DNA from: Prorocentrum cordatum
Taxonomy: Eukaryota; Sar; Dinophyceae; Prorocentrales; Prorocentraceae
Assembly: GCA_963575745.1 (NCBI GenBank)
Contig: CAUYUJ010018491.1
Location: 62,001 to 126,000 of the forward strand
Direction of reading: 5' to 3'
DNA length: 64,000 nt
Shown one piece after another: positions 43,320 to 54,126 of this stretch; the first letter of the stretch is position 1; every line of letters begins with the position of its first letter. The notes below the pieces were generated by a model that was not told the origin of the DNA, made no database searches, and saw only the letters and a program-made list of their open reading frames with translations. The position numbers and the translations under genes are program-made.

Positions 43320-44975
43320 AGCCCACTGTGCTGGGCCCCTCAGCAGCCCTCGAAAGTGGCGACAGTTTCACAGATCGCAGCCCCCCAAGGATGGCGAGGT
43401 CTAATATGAGTCTGCGGTGGGTACCCACTGTGCTGGGCCCCATCAGCAGCCTTCGAAACGGGCGACAGTTTCACAGATCGCAGCCCCCCAGGGATGGCGG
43501 ATCTAATCTAAGTCTGCGGTGAGTACCCACTGTGCTGGGCCCCTCAGCAGCCCCCAAAAGTGGCGACAGTTTCACAGATCGCAGCCCCCAGGGATGGCGA
43601 GGTCCCATTTGTGTCTGCGGCGAGTACCCACTGTGCTGGGCCCCATCAGCAGCCCTCGAAAGTGGCGACAGTTTCACAGATCGCAGCCCCCCAGGGATGG
43701 CGAGGTCCCATTTGTGTCTGCGGTGAGTACCCACTGTGCTGGGCCCCTCAGCAGCCCTCGAAAGTGGCGACGGTTTCACATATCGCAGCCCCCCAGGGAT
43801 GGCGAGGTCTAATTTGAATCCGCCGTGAGTACCCGCTGTGCTGGGCCCCTCAGCAGCCTTCGAAAGTGGCGACGGTTTCACATATCGCAGCCCCCCAGGG
43901 ATGTCGAGGTCTCATTTGAGTCTGCGGTGAGTACCCACTGTGCTGTGCCCCCCAGCAGCCCTCGAAAGTGGCGACAGTTTCACAGATAGTCTAATTTGAA
44001 TCCGCCGTGATTGCCCACTGTGTTGGGCCCCCCAGCAGGCCTCGAAAGTGGCGACAGTTTCACAGATCGCAGCCCCCCAGGGATGGCGAGGTCTAATTTG
44101 AATCCGCCGTGAGTACCCACTGTGCTGGGCCCCCCAGCAGCCGTCGAAAGTGGCGACAGTTTCACAAACCGCAGCCCCCCAGGGATGGCGAGGTCCCGTT
44201 TGAATCCGCCATGGGTACCCACTGTGTTGGGCCCCCCAGCAGCCCTCGAAAGTGGCGACAGTTTCACAGATCGCAGCCCCCCAGGGATGGCGAGGTCCCA
44301 TTTGAATCCGCCGTGGGTATCCACTGTGCTGAGGCCCACCCAGCAGCCCTCGAAAGTGGCGACAGTTTTCACAGATCGCAGCCCCCAGGGATGGCGAGGT
44401 CTCATTTGAGTCTGCGGTGAGTACCCACTGTGCTGGCCCCCCGCAGCCCTCGAAAGGGCACAGTTTCACATATAGTTATTTGATCCGCCGTGGTACCCAC
44501 TGCGTTGGCCCCCAGCAGCCCACGAAAGTGGCGACAGTTTTCACAGATCGCAGCCCCCCAGGGATGGCGAGGTCCCATTTGAAATCCGCCGTGGGTACCC
44601 ACTTTGCTGGGCCCCCCCAAGCCCAGCCCTCGAAAGTGGCGACAGTTTCACAGATCGCAGCCCCCAGGGATGGTGATGTCCCATTTGAATCCGCCGTGGG
44701 TACCCACTGTGCTGGGCCCCCCAGCACCTTTTCGAAAGTGGCGACAGTGTCACAGATCGCAGCCCCCCAGGGATGGCGAGGTCCCATTTGAATCCGCCGT
44801 GGGTACCCACTGTGCTGGGCCCCCCAGCAGCCCTCGAAAGTGGCGACAGCTTCACAGATCGCAGCCCCCCAGGGATGGCGAGGCCCCATTTGAATCCGCC
44901 GTGGGTGTCCAGTGTGCTGGGTCCCCCAGCAGCCTTCAAAAATGGCAACAGTTTCACGGGTCGCAGCCCCCCAGC
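43320..44975. repeat. 102-bp tandem array, unit 2 (about 16 copies)
   Basis: Same monomer and sub-types as unit 1, but with different internal deletions (for example after 43988 and around 44440-44500, where copies are shortened). The array has been rearranged since the duplication while its flanks stayed nearly identical. Confidence 0.93.
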
Positions 44976-45357
44976 TGGCACGCAGCGACGAGCGAGGTCA
45001 GAGGCAGGGGGGAAGAGAGGGACGGGAAGGAAGGAAGCAAGGAAGGTTCGCGCGAGCAGTGCTCTATTCAAAACGAGAACCCAACGCAGGAGGGCTGGGA
45101 AAAAAGAATCAACCAAAGAAGAAGAGAAATAAAGAACTACCGAGGAAAAAGGATAAGGAGAAACCGAAGAATCATATAAATAATAAACCGGAAATAATAA
45201 AGGAAGAGAAGCCGAATATGGATACACCGAGGAAGAAGATGAAGAAAGAAGAAGAAGATCAAGAAAGAAACCGAAAAAATAAGAGATATGTTCGGAGCGT
45301 TTACGTTGTCGCTTTGAGAGAGAGAAGCTTATTTTCGTGTATGGGAGGGTCTTTTCA

Positions 45358-45370
45358 TGCTATATATATG

Positions 45371-45402
<32 letters not shown>

Positions 45403-45575
45403 TTGTTTGAGAGAGCGTGTTTTCATGAGAAACAGTTGTTCTTCCACCAGAGAGAGTTCTTGGGAATAGTATTATGATATATATATATATACACACCTAA
45501 CACACACACACATGCAGACATACACACACATATATATATATATATATATTCAAAAATAACATTAAATATATATAT
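45358..45575. repeat. (TA)n and (CA)n tracts at the end of unit 2
   Basis: TA runs at 45360-45398 and 45478-45492, CACACA at 45498-45530 and TA again at 45530-45550. Alternating purine-pyrimidine sequence. Confidence 0.9.
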
Positions 45576-45720
45576 AACGATAGCGACTTGAAAAAATAGA
45601 AGGTAGTTCTTGTTAAAGATACAATTGTTCTCATAGAGACCCGTTCCTCAGATGAGATAGTTTGTTCCCCACATGCTTCGTGGGGTTATGGTTTTCTTCC
45701 CTGCCGCGCCGCACCCGCGA

Positions 45721-45722
<2 letters not shown>

Positions 45723-45800
<78 letters not shown>
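45723..45800. repeat. (CT)n microsatellite
   Basis: About 75 bp of CT dinucleotides. Confidence 0.95.
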
Positions 45801-45802
<2 letters not shown>

Positions 45803-45819
45803 TCACTCTTCGTACAGCA

Positions 45820-45985
45820 CAGCACAGCTCAGCTCAGCTCAGCGCGGCACACAGCTCAGCTCAGCTCAGCACACAGCGCAGCACAGCTCAGCTCAGCACA
45901 GCACAGCTCGGCTCAGCCCAGCACAGCTCAGCACAGCCCAGCACGGCTCAGCACAGCACAGCTCAGCTCAGCTCAGCTCAGCTTG
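45820..45985. repeat. CAGCT/CAGCA pentamer array
   Basis: Tandem 5-bp units CAGCT, CAGCA, CGGCA and CAGCC, ending where the 78-bp array starts. Confidence 0.92.
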
Positions 45986-45989
45986 ACGC

Positions 45990-48215
45990 GCTCGCAGAGC
46001 GTGGCGGGCGCTGCATTTTCTCGACACCACTGGGGGCCCAGGGCGTTGCAGGCGTGGCACTTCCTCGACACCACAGGGGGGGGAGCTGTAGGTGGGGACG
46101 CTATCCGCTTCGGGCTCGCAAAGCGTGGCAGGCGCGGCACTTCCTCGACACCACAGGGGGGGGAGCTGTGGGTGGGGACGCTATCCGTTTCGGGCCCGCA
46201 AAGCGTGGCAGGCGTGGCACTTCCTCGGTTCCACAGGGGGGGAGCTGTGGGTGGGGACGCTATCCGTTTCGGGCTCGCAAAACGTGGCAGTCGTGGCACT
46301 TCCTCGGCACCACAGGGGGATGGCTGTGGGTGGGGACGCTATCCGTGTCGGGCTCGACACCACAGGGGGGGAGCTGTGGGTGGGGACGCTATCCGTTTCG
46401 GGCTCGCAAAGCGTGGCAGGCGTGGCACTTCTTCGGCGCCACAGGGGGGGGCTGTGGGTGGGGACGCTATCCGTTTTGGGCTCGCAAAGCGTGGCAAGCG
46501 TGGCACTTCCTCGACACCACAGGGTGGGAGCTGTGGGTGGGGACGCTCTCCACTTCGGGCTCGCAAAGCGTGGCAGGCGTGGCACTTCGCACGGTTTGTC
46601 GACACCACAGGGGCTACAGCCCAGGGGGTGGGGACGCTATCCTTTCGGGCTCGCAAGCGTGCAGGCGTGCACTTCCTCGACACCACAGGGGGGAGTGGGT
46701 GGGGAAGCTATCCGTTTCGGGCTCGCAAAGCAGGCACGCTAAAGCGTGGCAGGCGTGGCTCCTCGCACAGGGGGGGGAGCTGTGGGTGGGGACGCTATCC
46801 GTTTCGGGCTCGCAAAGCGTGGCAGGCGTGGCACTTCCTCGACACCACAGGGGGGGAGCTGTGGGTGGGGACGCTATCCGCTTCGGGCTCGCAAAGCGTG
46901 GCAGGCGCGGCACCTCCTCGACACCAGGGAGGGAGCTGTGGGTGGGGACGGGCTCGCAAAGCGTGGCAGGCGTGGCACTTCCTCGACACCACAGGGGGGG
47001 AGCTGTGGGTGGGGACGCTATCCGTTTCGGGCTCGCAAAGCGTGGCAGGCGTGGCACTTCCTCGACACCACAGGGGGGAGCTGTGGGTGGGGACGCTATC
47101 CGTTTCGGGCTCGCAAAGCGTGGCAGGCGTGGCACTTCCTCGACACCACAGGGGGGAGCTGTGGGTGGGGACGCTATCCGTTTCGGGCTCGCAAAGCGTG
47201 GCACTCCTCGACACCACAGGGGGGGAGCTGTGGGTGGGGACGCTATCCGTTTCGGGCTCGCAAAGCGTGGCAGGCGTGGCACTTCCTCGACACCACAGGG
47301 GGGAGCTGTGGGTGGGGACGCTATCCGCTTCGGGCTCGCAAAGCGCGGCAGGCGTGGCACTTCCTCGACACCACAGGGGGGGGAGGAGCTGTGGGTGGGG
47401 ACGCTATCCGTTTCGGGCTCGGAAAGCGTGGCAGGCGTGGCACTTCCTCGACACCACAAGGGGGGGAGCTGTGGGTGGGGACGCTATCCATTTCGGGCTC
47501 GCAAAGCGTGGCAGGCGTGGCATCTCCTCGACACCACAGGGGGTGCGCTGGGGGTGTTCTCCCTATCCGTTACGGGCTCGCAAAGCGTGGCAGGAGTGCC
47601 ACTTCCTCGTTACCACGGGGGCGTGTTGGGGGTGGTCTCCCTATCCGTTGCGGGCTCGCACAGCGTGGCAGGCGTGGCACTTCCTCGACACCACAGGGAT
47701 TGCGCTGGGGGGGTTTTCCTATCCGTGATGGGCTCGCAAAGCGTGGCAGGCGTGGCATCTCCTCGACACCACAGGGGGTGCGCTGGGGATGGTCTCGTTA
47801 TCCGTTGCGAGCTCGCAAAGCGTGGCAGGCGTGGCACTTCCCCGACACTACAATGGATGCGTTGGGGTTAGTCTCCCTATCCTTGACGGGCTCGCAAAGC
47901 GTGGCAGGCGTTGCACTTCATCGACACCACAGGGGGTGCTCTGGGGGTGATATCTTTATCCGTTGCGGGCTTGCAAAGCGTGGCCGGCGTGGCACTTCCT
48001 CGAAGGAGGGGTACTGGGGATGGTCTCCCTCTTCATTGCGGACTCGCAAAGCGTGGCAGGCGTGGCACTTCCTCGACACCACAGGGAGTGCGCTGGGGGT
48101 GGTATCCTTATCCGTTGCGGGCTCGCAAAGCGTGGCAGGCGTGGCACTTCTTCGATACGACAGGGGATGCGCCGGGGGTGGTTTCCCTATCCGTGACGGG
48201 CTCGCAAAGCGTGGC
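45990..48215. repeat. ~78-bp tandem array (about 28 copies, two sub-families)
   Basis: The monomer reads GGCTCGCAAAGCGTGGCAGG, then CGTGGCACTTCCTCGACACC, ACAGGGGGG, and GGTGGGGACGCTATCCG. To about 47525 the variable part is AGCTGTGGGTGGGGACG. After that it is TGCGCTGGGGGTGGTCTCC. The length of the G-run varies copy to copy, which shifts frame. The 688- and 732-codon frames crossing it are products of repetition. Confidence 0.93.
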
Positions 48216-48249
48216 AAGCAATATGGCGATGGATGACACATAGGGAAAC

Positions 48250-51105
48250 GTTCGCGACAAGGGCTCAGAACGCAGGATTGCGCATAGATTCAAAACATAA
48301 GCACGCACATCATATTTAAAGTAAGTTTGTGGGATTCTTCGGTAGCGTAATTTTATTATAGGAGAGATTTTTTAGGAAGAATGCATCCCGACACAGATTC
48401 TTTTGAGAGGAGATTTTGGCTGAATATATTCGATTCGGAAGAGACATCTGCTTTCTTAAACAAGGGAGTTGTTGATGCGAATTATGAGAGAAAAACACAA
48501 GACAATTGTTCTAGAGAGGTAGCTTCAATACGATATATATAATACATACATAAATATATGTGTGTGTAATACATCCATACATAAATACGTACATATACAC
48601 AAATACACATATACACATATACATATATACATATAAACATATACATATCTAGAGAGAGAGAGAGAGAGAGAGAGAGAGGCATAGAGAGAACACGCACACA
48701 CATAGAAATATATATAAATGTGTGTGTGTATATATATACACATAATATATATATATATATATTATAATATATGTATATATATATATATATTTATATAACA
48801 TAGAGAGAGAGAGAGAGAGAGAGAGACATGTACGGCGATTTCTTTAATTGGTAGACCTTGCGTAGTTGATTCCGAGGCGGTAAAAAGCAAATTGGCAAGA
48901 AAAATTGTGACAGATTTTTGAGATTTCAAATTATAGAAATGTTCGAATGTATTATGTTTAGTGATATTCGATCTTCTTTCAGGTTATTGTTTTAATTTAA
49001 TTTTATTGATTTCTCTCGAACATTTGAGAGAAAATAATCAAATTATGTTATGAACCGTACGATTTTCTGATCAGACGTCGTGTTTGAATTAGCTCATATG
49101 TGACAATTCCATAGGTTTTTGTAGTTTCATTAGTACAACATTGTAGAGTGTGACATATTCCGCATTGTTTTTTTAGTTATTTTGTTTTCGTCACGAAGAA
49201 AGACCGCAGTAAATGTTCAATACGACATAAATTCCGATTCATATATGTTTTCATGTTTTGCATTGCCGGTGTCGAATTGTTCTCCGTTTTTTTGCAGAAT
49301 TACAATTAAAGCTAAGACATGAGTTGTTTTTCGTACAAATCGATCACGAGATATTAAAGATAAATAATCTTCGCATATGCTGTTATCATTAATCTGGAAA
49401 TTCTCGTAGCGATAAAGTGAAGAAGGTATTTCTACATTGCGTATTACAGTAACATGATATGTTTTGTATTTCTACGAGTTAATAATGTTAGTGGCACAAA
49501 AACAGGTGGCAGTCTTCACGGGACAAAAAGAAATCGATGTATTTTTTTTCTATCCATTACACACCCGCCTCGATAGAGCATCATTTGTTATCAGGAGAAA
49601 TGTTTTCAGTATGTTATTTTTTTTTTTACATGTTCAGAAACATAGTTAAATACATCTAGCAAGTTTTTGTAATGTTTCAATTAGTTGTGGGACGGTTTTA
49701 ATGCAGATCTTCTCATTCTTGTACATGTGTTAATGTTCTTACGTCCGCCGCATGATATTTTTTTTCCTGTGTTTTCAGTCGTCGATGTTTTCTGCGCACA
49801 GATTTTATAGCACGCAGACGGGATCGAAAAACATGTTTTTTTGTTTATACACGCCTCGATACACCATTTTTTCGAACCGCCAGATAACGGGTATTTTTAA
49901 AATTCAAATCATCGAGTTTCGGTTGTTAAGGAAGGAAGGAATAAAAAGTAGAGCAGGACGCAAAGAGATTTCAGTGGGGAATTGTCGGGCGCGCTTGACG
50001 AAAAAAGTGAACCAAACATTGTTGAGCAGTTACACAGGGCAAGAGGAAGAGAGGAGGAAACCATGTGCCTCAAAACAACGTTACGTAATTTGTAATAATT
50101 GAAAAACGAACATTAAAAAAATGTGTGAACCCCATTATTTCCCGCTAATTTTTCGCTCGCCAACACGGTAGGCTAGTTGATTCCATTTAGCGATCACAAT
50201 TTGCCACGTTGCAGTTCGGAATTTTAAATCGTTGATCACCGCCCGTTTCCATCGTCGTTTTTATTTTTCTATTGTTCGCTTCTTCTGACATTGTTCCATC
50301 AGCGCGAATTAGTATGGTTGCCGGCGCAGCTGGCATCATCTTTGACATGTTTTCGTTGAGTGTCGACAGTGTATAGTTTATACATGTTTCGCGATTTTTC
50401 AACGTCATTTTTTCGTACATTATGATTTTTTTATTTACGCGTGTTGTCCGTTTCTATTTTTCGGTGAATATTGATTTGAGAAGGCGCGTTTCAATAGTAG
50501 TATCATAGGATTGTTTTTCAGTGTTTTTTTAAATTTGTCAGTAAACGTGCAGTTTTTTTTTTTTATAAAGTTTGTGGATTTAGTTCGAGTTGCGCCGTTT
50601 TGGGAGACGTTCACAAGTGCAAAAATAGCCATATTGCCTGAAATTTGCAATTACCGTCAACCCAGTAAGACGCATTGTTTGATTAGTATTCAGCAAGAGC
50701 GTTCGAGAAGAGAGAAATAAGGGAATATTTGTTCCTACATGTTTTGCCGAAGACACATGATACGAAATTAGATTTTTGCATTTTTTTTTAGGCAAATAAA
50801 CAAAATGGTTTCAGTACCATCATCCCAACGATTGCTTTGGACTGTAGAAGAAGGGGCAGGAGCAGGAGATAGCGGGACGGAAGAGAAGAAGGGCGCAGCC
50901 ACGTACACAAAACGCTTTCACACGGACGAGGTTCTCGACGACGTAACCGCTGGGGGTCCGGTCGGCTTGGTTGTGGGCGGCCAGAATATCAAAAGTGGTT
51001 CGTAAAGCAGACCTCCGATTGTTTAGGGATTTCGAGGCAGAAGAAATCGCCCAGGTCAGTTCCGCTGAAATACGCGCGCGCCCGCAGCCGGAGAGCAAAA
51101 CCTGC
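48250..51105. other. AT-rich region without a recognised gene
   Basis: Sharply AT-rich compared with the neighbours. 48535-48830 is microsatellite (ACAT/TA, and two AG runs at about 48651-48677 and 48803-48826). 48840-50800 is unique, with T-homopolymers. Short frames such as 49464-49649 (plus), 50187-50420 and 50435-50650 (minus) resemble nothing I know. From 50800 composition returns to balanced, and a 66-codon frame (50805-51005) leads toward the next LINE. Organellar origin is possible but I see no organellar gene. Confidence 0.5.
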
Positions 51106-51144
51106 ACCGGCCAAGCCATTTTGATTCAAGCCATTTTGGCTTTG
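51106..51144 (+). other. Stacked relict spliced leaders at a LINE 5' end
   Basis: CCATTTTGATTCAAG at 51116-51130 is followed directly by CCATTTTGGCTTTG at 51131-51144, both 15-nt leader remnants. ACCG...AAG upstream (51106-51115) fits the leader's first bases with an insertion. A 15-nt step is expected when a new leader is spliced onto the AG inside an older one (CCGTAG|CCATTTTGG). Confidence 0.75.
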
Positions 51145-51204
51145 TTCTGAAGCCTGTCGCTGGAGCGGCCATATTTTTACCAGTTTATTAAAGTTTTCGT
51201 CGCA

Positions 51205-52690
51205 ATGTCTGGCGCTGCTTTCGCTGCCTTTCCAGCGAGTGGATTGGTTTCTCTGGAGTTTTTTTTCGCAGAGTGGGAAAGGTGGATCCTGGGGCGCTGA
51301 TGCTGTGAAGGCAGTGCTCGTCCGTTCGCCCGGTGGAACTCCTGAGCAGAAGAAGTCGAGAACAGAGGACATCATGGAGGTCGAGTTTCATCCCGTGCCA
51401 GCCTTTGCAGGCGTGGGCGGGAACGCAGAGCCGAGCTTTGCTGCTTCTGCAGCGGTCGCTCCCGGAATGGGTTTTTTAAGTGGCCATTCCGGTGCATGCA
51501 AAGGCCCTTTGGGTGGCATGCATGCGGTTCCCGGGATCAGCCCTGGTTGCGGCGGTCCCGGTGCTGAGCCGAGCGCCGCTGCCGTTGCGGCGGTTGCTTC
51601 CAGCGCTGGCCCTACGGGTGGTGGCCCTGGTGCATGCAACGGCGCTTCGGGTGGCATGCATGCGGTTCCCCGGACTGGCCCTGCGGGTGGCGGTCCCGGT
51701 GCGTCTTTCACAGCGTCAAGCAGTGGTGCTGGCCAGATCGATCCGATCATGGCACAGCGAAAGCAGATGACGATAAAATGGAAGGCATGAGCTTTCAGAT
51801 GTCGCATCTGTTGGCCCGGGAGAATCTGAAACAGGAGTTGAACGTTTTCCACTGCCATTCGCCAGGAGGTTCAAATTTCAGATGCAGTTGACCCGCTCAA
51901 AGGCGAGATGAACACGTTCCGGGAGCGTTTCCAGGCAGCCGAGCGTGGAGTATCCAGCAAGTTGTCTCCGAAATTCATGCAGATTCTCAATTCGATGGAT
52001 GTATCCCATCGTCGAGTTGCCTTTGTCGGTTTCTCGGACAACACGAACGCCGCGAGACTGCAGTGAAGAGTTTGTCAAGCAGCACGTAGGAACGAATTCT
52101 TTCAGCACGGGCAATTTTTTTAAAGGCCTTGCGAATAATCGGACTTTTTGTCCGGCTGGATACGCCGAGTTCCCGTCTTCCAAGGGCGCGAAAGATTTCA
52201 TTTTGTGCGTTGGTGAGCCGTTTTTTTTCCGTTCCCCGGGCGGGGGCGGAGATAAGCGCGTCAAGTCGGCCACGTCGCAGGTGAACCAGCACAGGAACTG
52301 GGCTTTGCGCAAAGGGAGCGATTTTATCAAAACTCGTGTTCCTGCAGAGGCGAACGTTCGTATTGATTTTAAAGCTCGCGCTCTCAGCGTTGTGTCTTTG
52401 AATGCATTTGAGCAGGGGAAGCTTGATTTGACAGGCACGTTTCTAGGCCGTTTCTCCGACCTGAAGATCGAGCAGAGGGTTTGGGGGGTCGTTCCGGACG
52501 ATTGTGTTGCTGATCCTTTCCCTGCCTTCCGAACGCTCGCCCACTCCGAAGGAGTTAGTGCGCGGCCCCCGTGTTCACGAAGAATCCGCCGCCGAGGCCC
52601 TCGTTTTGCTGATGCCTTGGTACGACGCTTAGTTCTTTTCCTCTTTCTTTTGCCTCGGCTCCATCTCTGCCTGTCCCTGTTCGCCCTGTA
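51205..52690 (+). pseudogene. LINE-2 ORF1: low-complexity N-terminus and RRM-like domain
   Basis: The chosen start is ATG at 51205 (MSGAAFAAF), matching MSGNSS at the start of the inverted copy at 56796. After a T-run frameshift, Pro/Gly/Ala-rich repeats follow (GGMHAVPG twice). At about 51880-52220, across one more frameshift, VSHRRVAFVGFSDN and GYAEFPSSKGA fit RNP2 and RNP1 of an RNA-recognition motif, with the EEFVKQHVG helix between. The likely role is binding of the element RNA. It ends in a basic Arg/Leu-rich tail near 52690. Confidence 0.65.
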
Positions 52691-52804
52691 GCTATTATGT
52701 TTAATCGTCAAAGATCTCTAACTGAGTTTTTTGTCGTTTTCGAGCCCGCTGGCTTTCAGTGTCCCCAGGACGGTGGATAAGCCCGGCCGCAACTGTCCTC
52801 AAGT

Positions 52805-53540
52805 TTGCATCAACTCACGATTTTCAATTTGAACGTTCAGAGTTTTCTTGCGCGTCTGGCAGAAGTCGTAGCTTACCTTGGCATTCTGTCTTCTCCTCCC
52901 TCCTTTCTATGTTTCACGGAAACGTGGCATGCTTCTAGTAAGTTTCCCAGCGTACCCAATGATGAGTTGGTTGCACGGAGGGATCGCGACGGCCTTGGTG
53001 GAGGTGTTGCCATCTTCGCCCATGTGTCAATCGCCTCTGCTTGCTGTCTTGTGCTGACGTCCGCCGTCTCGGAAAGAGTGTGGCTCTTGGCCCACTCGGA
53101 TTCTGGCCCAATTTTGATATGTTGCTGGTATAGGCGGCCTTGTTTCAATGAAGTTCATCGATCAATTCGCTGTCCGATGAATGGTTGGGCTTGTGTTCCC
53201 AAAGCATAGGCACTGTCATTGTCGGGGATATGAATGTTCATCACGCCCGGTGGTTGCGCCATAGCAGGAATATTTCTCCGGAGGGTGCTGCTCTTTTCCA
53301 GTGGTGCCGAACAAACGGGTTCACTGAGTGCACGAAGAAACCTACCTAGTTCTCAGTGACATTCCCAATGAAATGCACGTCGCTGTTCTCGCAGAAATTG
53401 CCGACCACAGAGCTGTACTTGCCAGCGTTTCTCTCCCACCCTGGCAGTTTGAGGCTGTCACCCGTACACTTTGGCAATTCGGAAGTGCCAATTGGAGACG
53501 TCTGAACAGAGCCATTTCTGAGTACAGTTGGGGTTGAATT
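52805..53540 (+). pseudogene. LINE-2 APE-type endonuclease, frameshifted
   Basis: Motifs in order: NLNVQS (52826), CFTETWH (about 52910), GGGVAIF, then in another frame VGDMNVHHARWLRHS (53221 onward), then in a third frame IADHRAVLAS (about 53400). These are the Asn, Glu, Asp-x-Asn and Asp-His of the EEP endonuclease active site, all present though in different frames. WQFGSANWRRL follows as in Jockey-like elements. At least two frameshifts and one stop. Confidence 0.8.
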
Positions 53541-53564
53541 GACAGATCTCATCCTGACATTGTC

Positions 53565-54126
53565 GTGCCGTGTCTCACGCAAATTTTAAAAGGCTTTATG
53601 CTCTTGCGCGTGCCTCGGTCCCCTGCAGTTCATCCAGTGGCACACCCGTGGGTCAATGAACACTGTTTAGTACAGGTGCGGAAGAAAAGGGACGCGGCCG
53701 GCACTGATGGATTCCCACAGGCCGCTGCTGACTGTAGCGCTTCTTTTTTGCGTGCGTTTCGGTCTTACACTGCCCATACTCGTGATAAGCTCCGCCGCCT
53801 GCACAGAGGGACTAAGATGGTAGAAGATTTCGAAGAACCTTTTGTCTCACGTGCACAAGCCTTTCTCGTCTCCGCTGCGCCGGGCAAGCGGCAGTTGGGC
53901 CATCAGGGCGGCTGACAAGGCCGAGGTGTTCTCGCGCTCTTTTCAAGACAGACGGCGTCTGCCTGCCGCGCAGTCTAATGAATTCTCGGATTGCTGGTCC
54001 CTTTTACTTGGTCCAGATAATTCTTCCTGCGTCGTTCGCACTCGCGTTTGTCGGGCCTTCCTCCGTGCCCTCCGCTCTGCTTCATCGACCGGCCCGGACC
54101 TCATACCAGCGAGGTTTTTGAAATAA
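53565..54126 (+). pseudogene. LINE-2 linker between endonuclease and RT
   Basis: Contains NEHCLVQVRKKRDAAG, a linker helix and, after a frameshift near 53895, ADKAEVFSRSFQDRR and STGPDLIPARFLK, the conserved GPDxIPxxxLK that starts RT. A TAA at 54124-54126 interrupts the frame directly after FLK; the RT frame continues in the same phase. Confidence 0.8.

Larger units (their letters stand above)
41083..45400. repeat. Tandem segmental duplication, unit 2
   Basis: Direct repeat of 36675-41080 with the same feature order. In the near-identical part, single differences are seen, for example CTTCTTCGGG in unit 1 against CTTCTTGGGG in unit 2, and GGGGTATCGG against GGGCTATCGG. Confidence 0.93.

Noticed and set aside
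38965-48215. CRISPR-like arrays
   Set aside because: Units are contiguous tandem copies without unique spacers, and the genome is eukaryotic.
45662-48236. Frames of 496, 688 and 732 codons
   Set aside because: Translations of the CT, CAGCT and 78-bp arrays; G-run length changes shift frame at random and several frames are open.
50187-50650. Two minus-strand frames of 71-77 codons in the AT-rich block
   Set aside because: No motif, low length, and T-homopolymers nearby make chance frames likely.
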